From: Arbacia lixula
Taxonomy: Eukaryota; Echinodermata; Echinoidea; Arbacioida; Arbaciidae
NCBI GenBank assembly: GCA_963669155.1
Contig: OZ022580.1
Span: forward strand, 21,711,696 to 21,775,695
DNA: 64,000 bases
Reading direction: 5' to 3'
Shown: positions 12,830 through 64,000 of the stretch, piece after piece
Layout of the letters: every line of letters begins with the position of its first letter
Numbering within the stretch: the stretch's first letter is position 1
Position numbers and translations under genes: made by a program
The notes under the pieces: generated by a model
The model's database searches: none
What the model saw: only the letters and a program-made list of their open reading frames with translations
What the model was told of the DNA's origin: nothing

Positions 12830-64000
<51,171 letters not shown>

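Overview
The window is animal nuclear DNA. It is AT-rich, its genes are split by GT-AG introns, it holds many non-autonomous transposon remnants, and motifs such as TACATGTA recur everywhere. The two recognisable genes are metazoan. Their divergence from vertebrate relatives, together with the repeat types (palindromic MITEs, CGTCC-bearing tandem repeats, 'gcggccacc' repeats), suggests a marine invertebrate deuterostome, most likely an echinoderm. That placement is inference and I cannot name a species.

Gene 1 (about 298-3177, plus strand, 5' end outside the window) is the 3' part of a SERBP1/HABP4-family gene, encoding a ribosome- and mRNA-associated protein. Three coding exons are visible: an acidic segment, the conserved HABP4/PAI-RBP1 domain, and a terminal RGG-box exon with the stop codon. 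A long AT-rich 3' UTR may end at an AATAAA near 4751.

The region 4.8-12.6 kb is intergenic. It carries a truncated palindromic MITE, a palindrome of about 1.5 kb, and a 324-bp MITE with perfect 16-bp ends.

Gene 2 (12830 to beyond 64000, plus strand) is an FCHO-family gene (FCHO1/FCHO2), an F-BAR protein that initiates clathrin-coated pits. I could chain sixteen coding exons with consistent splice phases. They cover the F-BAR domain, a Lys-rich linker, a Ser/Thr-rich linker and an acidic linker. The C-terminal mu-homology domain must lie downstream of the window. The start is a 9-codon exon in a CpG-richer patch at 12.8 kb. One intron (60140-60951) has textbook U12-type AT-AC signals, and splicing it restores the frame exactly. 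Two in-phase linker exons about 2.5 kb apart end in similar peptides (GSFKDSVAV and GSFRDLSV) and may be duplicated.

Most of the window is FCHO intron. The introns hold a G-run minisatellite with higher-order structure (14.86-16.55 kb), an (AATC)n tract, several MITE families shared between introns, a LINE 3' fragment (33.3-34.4 kb), a roughly 155-bp tandem array carrying DR1-type nuclear-receptor motifs (41.3-42.25 kb), ACC and GT microsatellites, a 350-bp CT tract and several near-perfect hairpins. I saw no rRNA, tRNA, CRISPR or prokaryotic feature.
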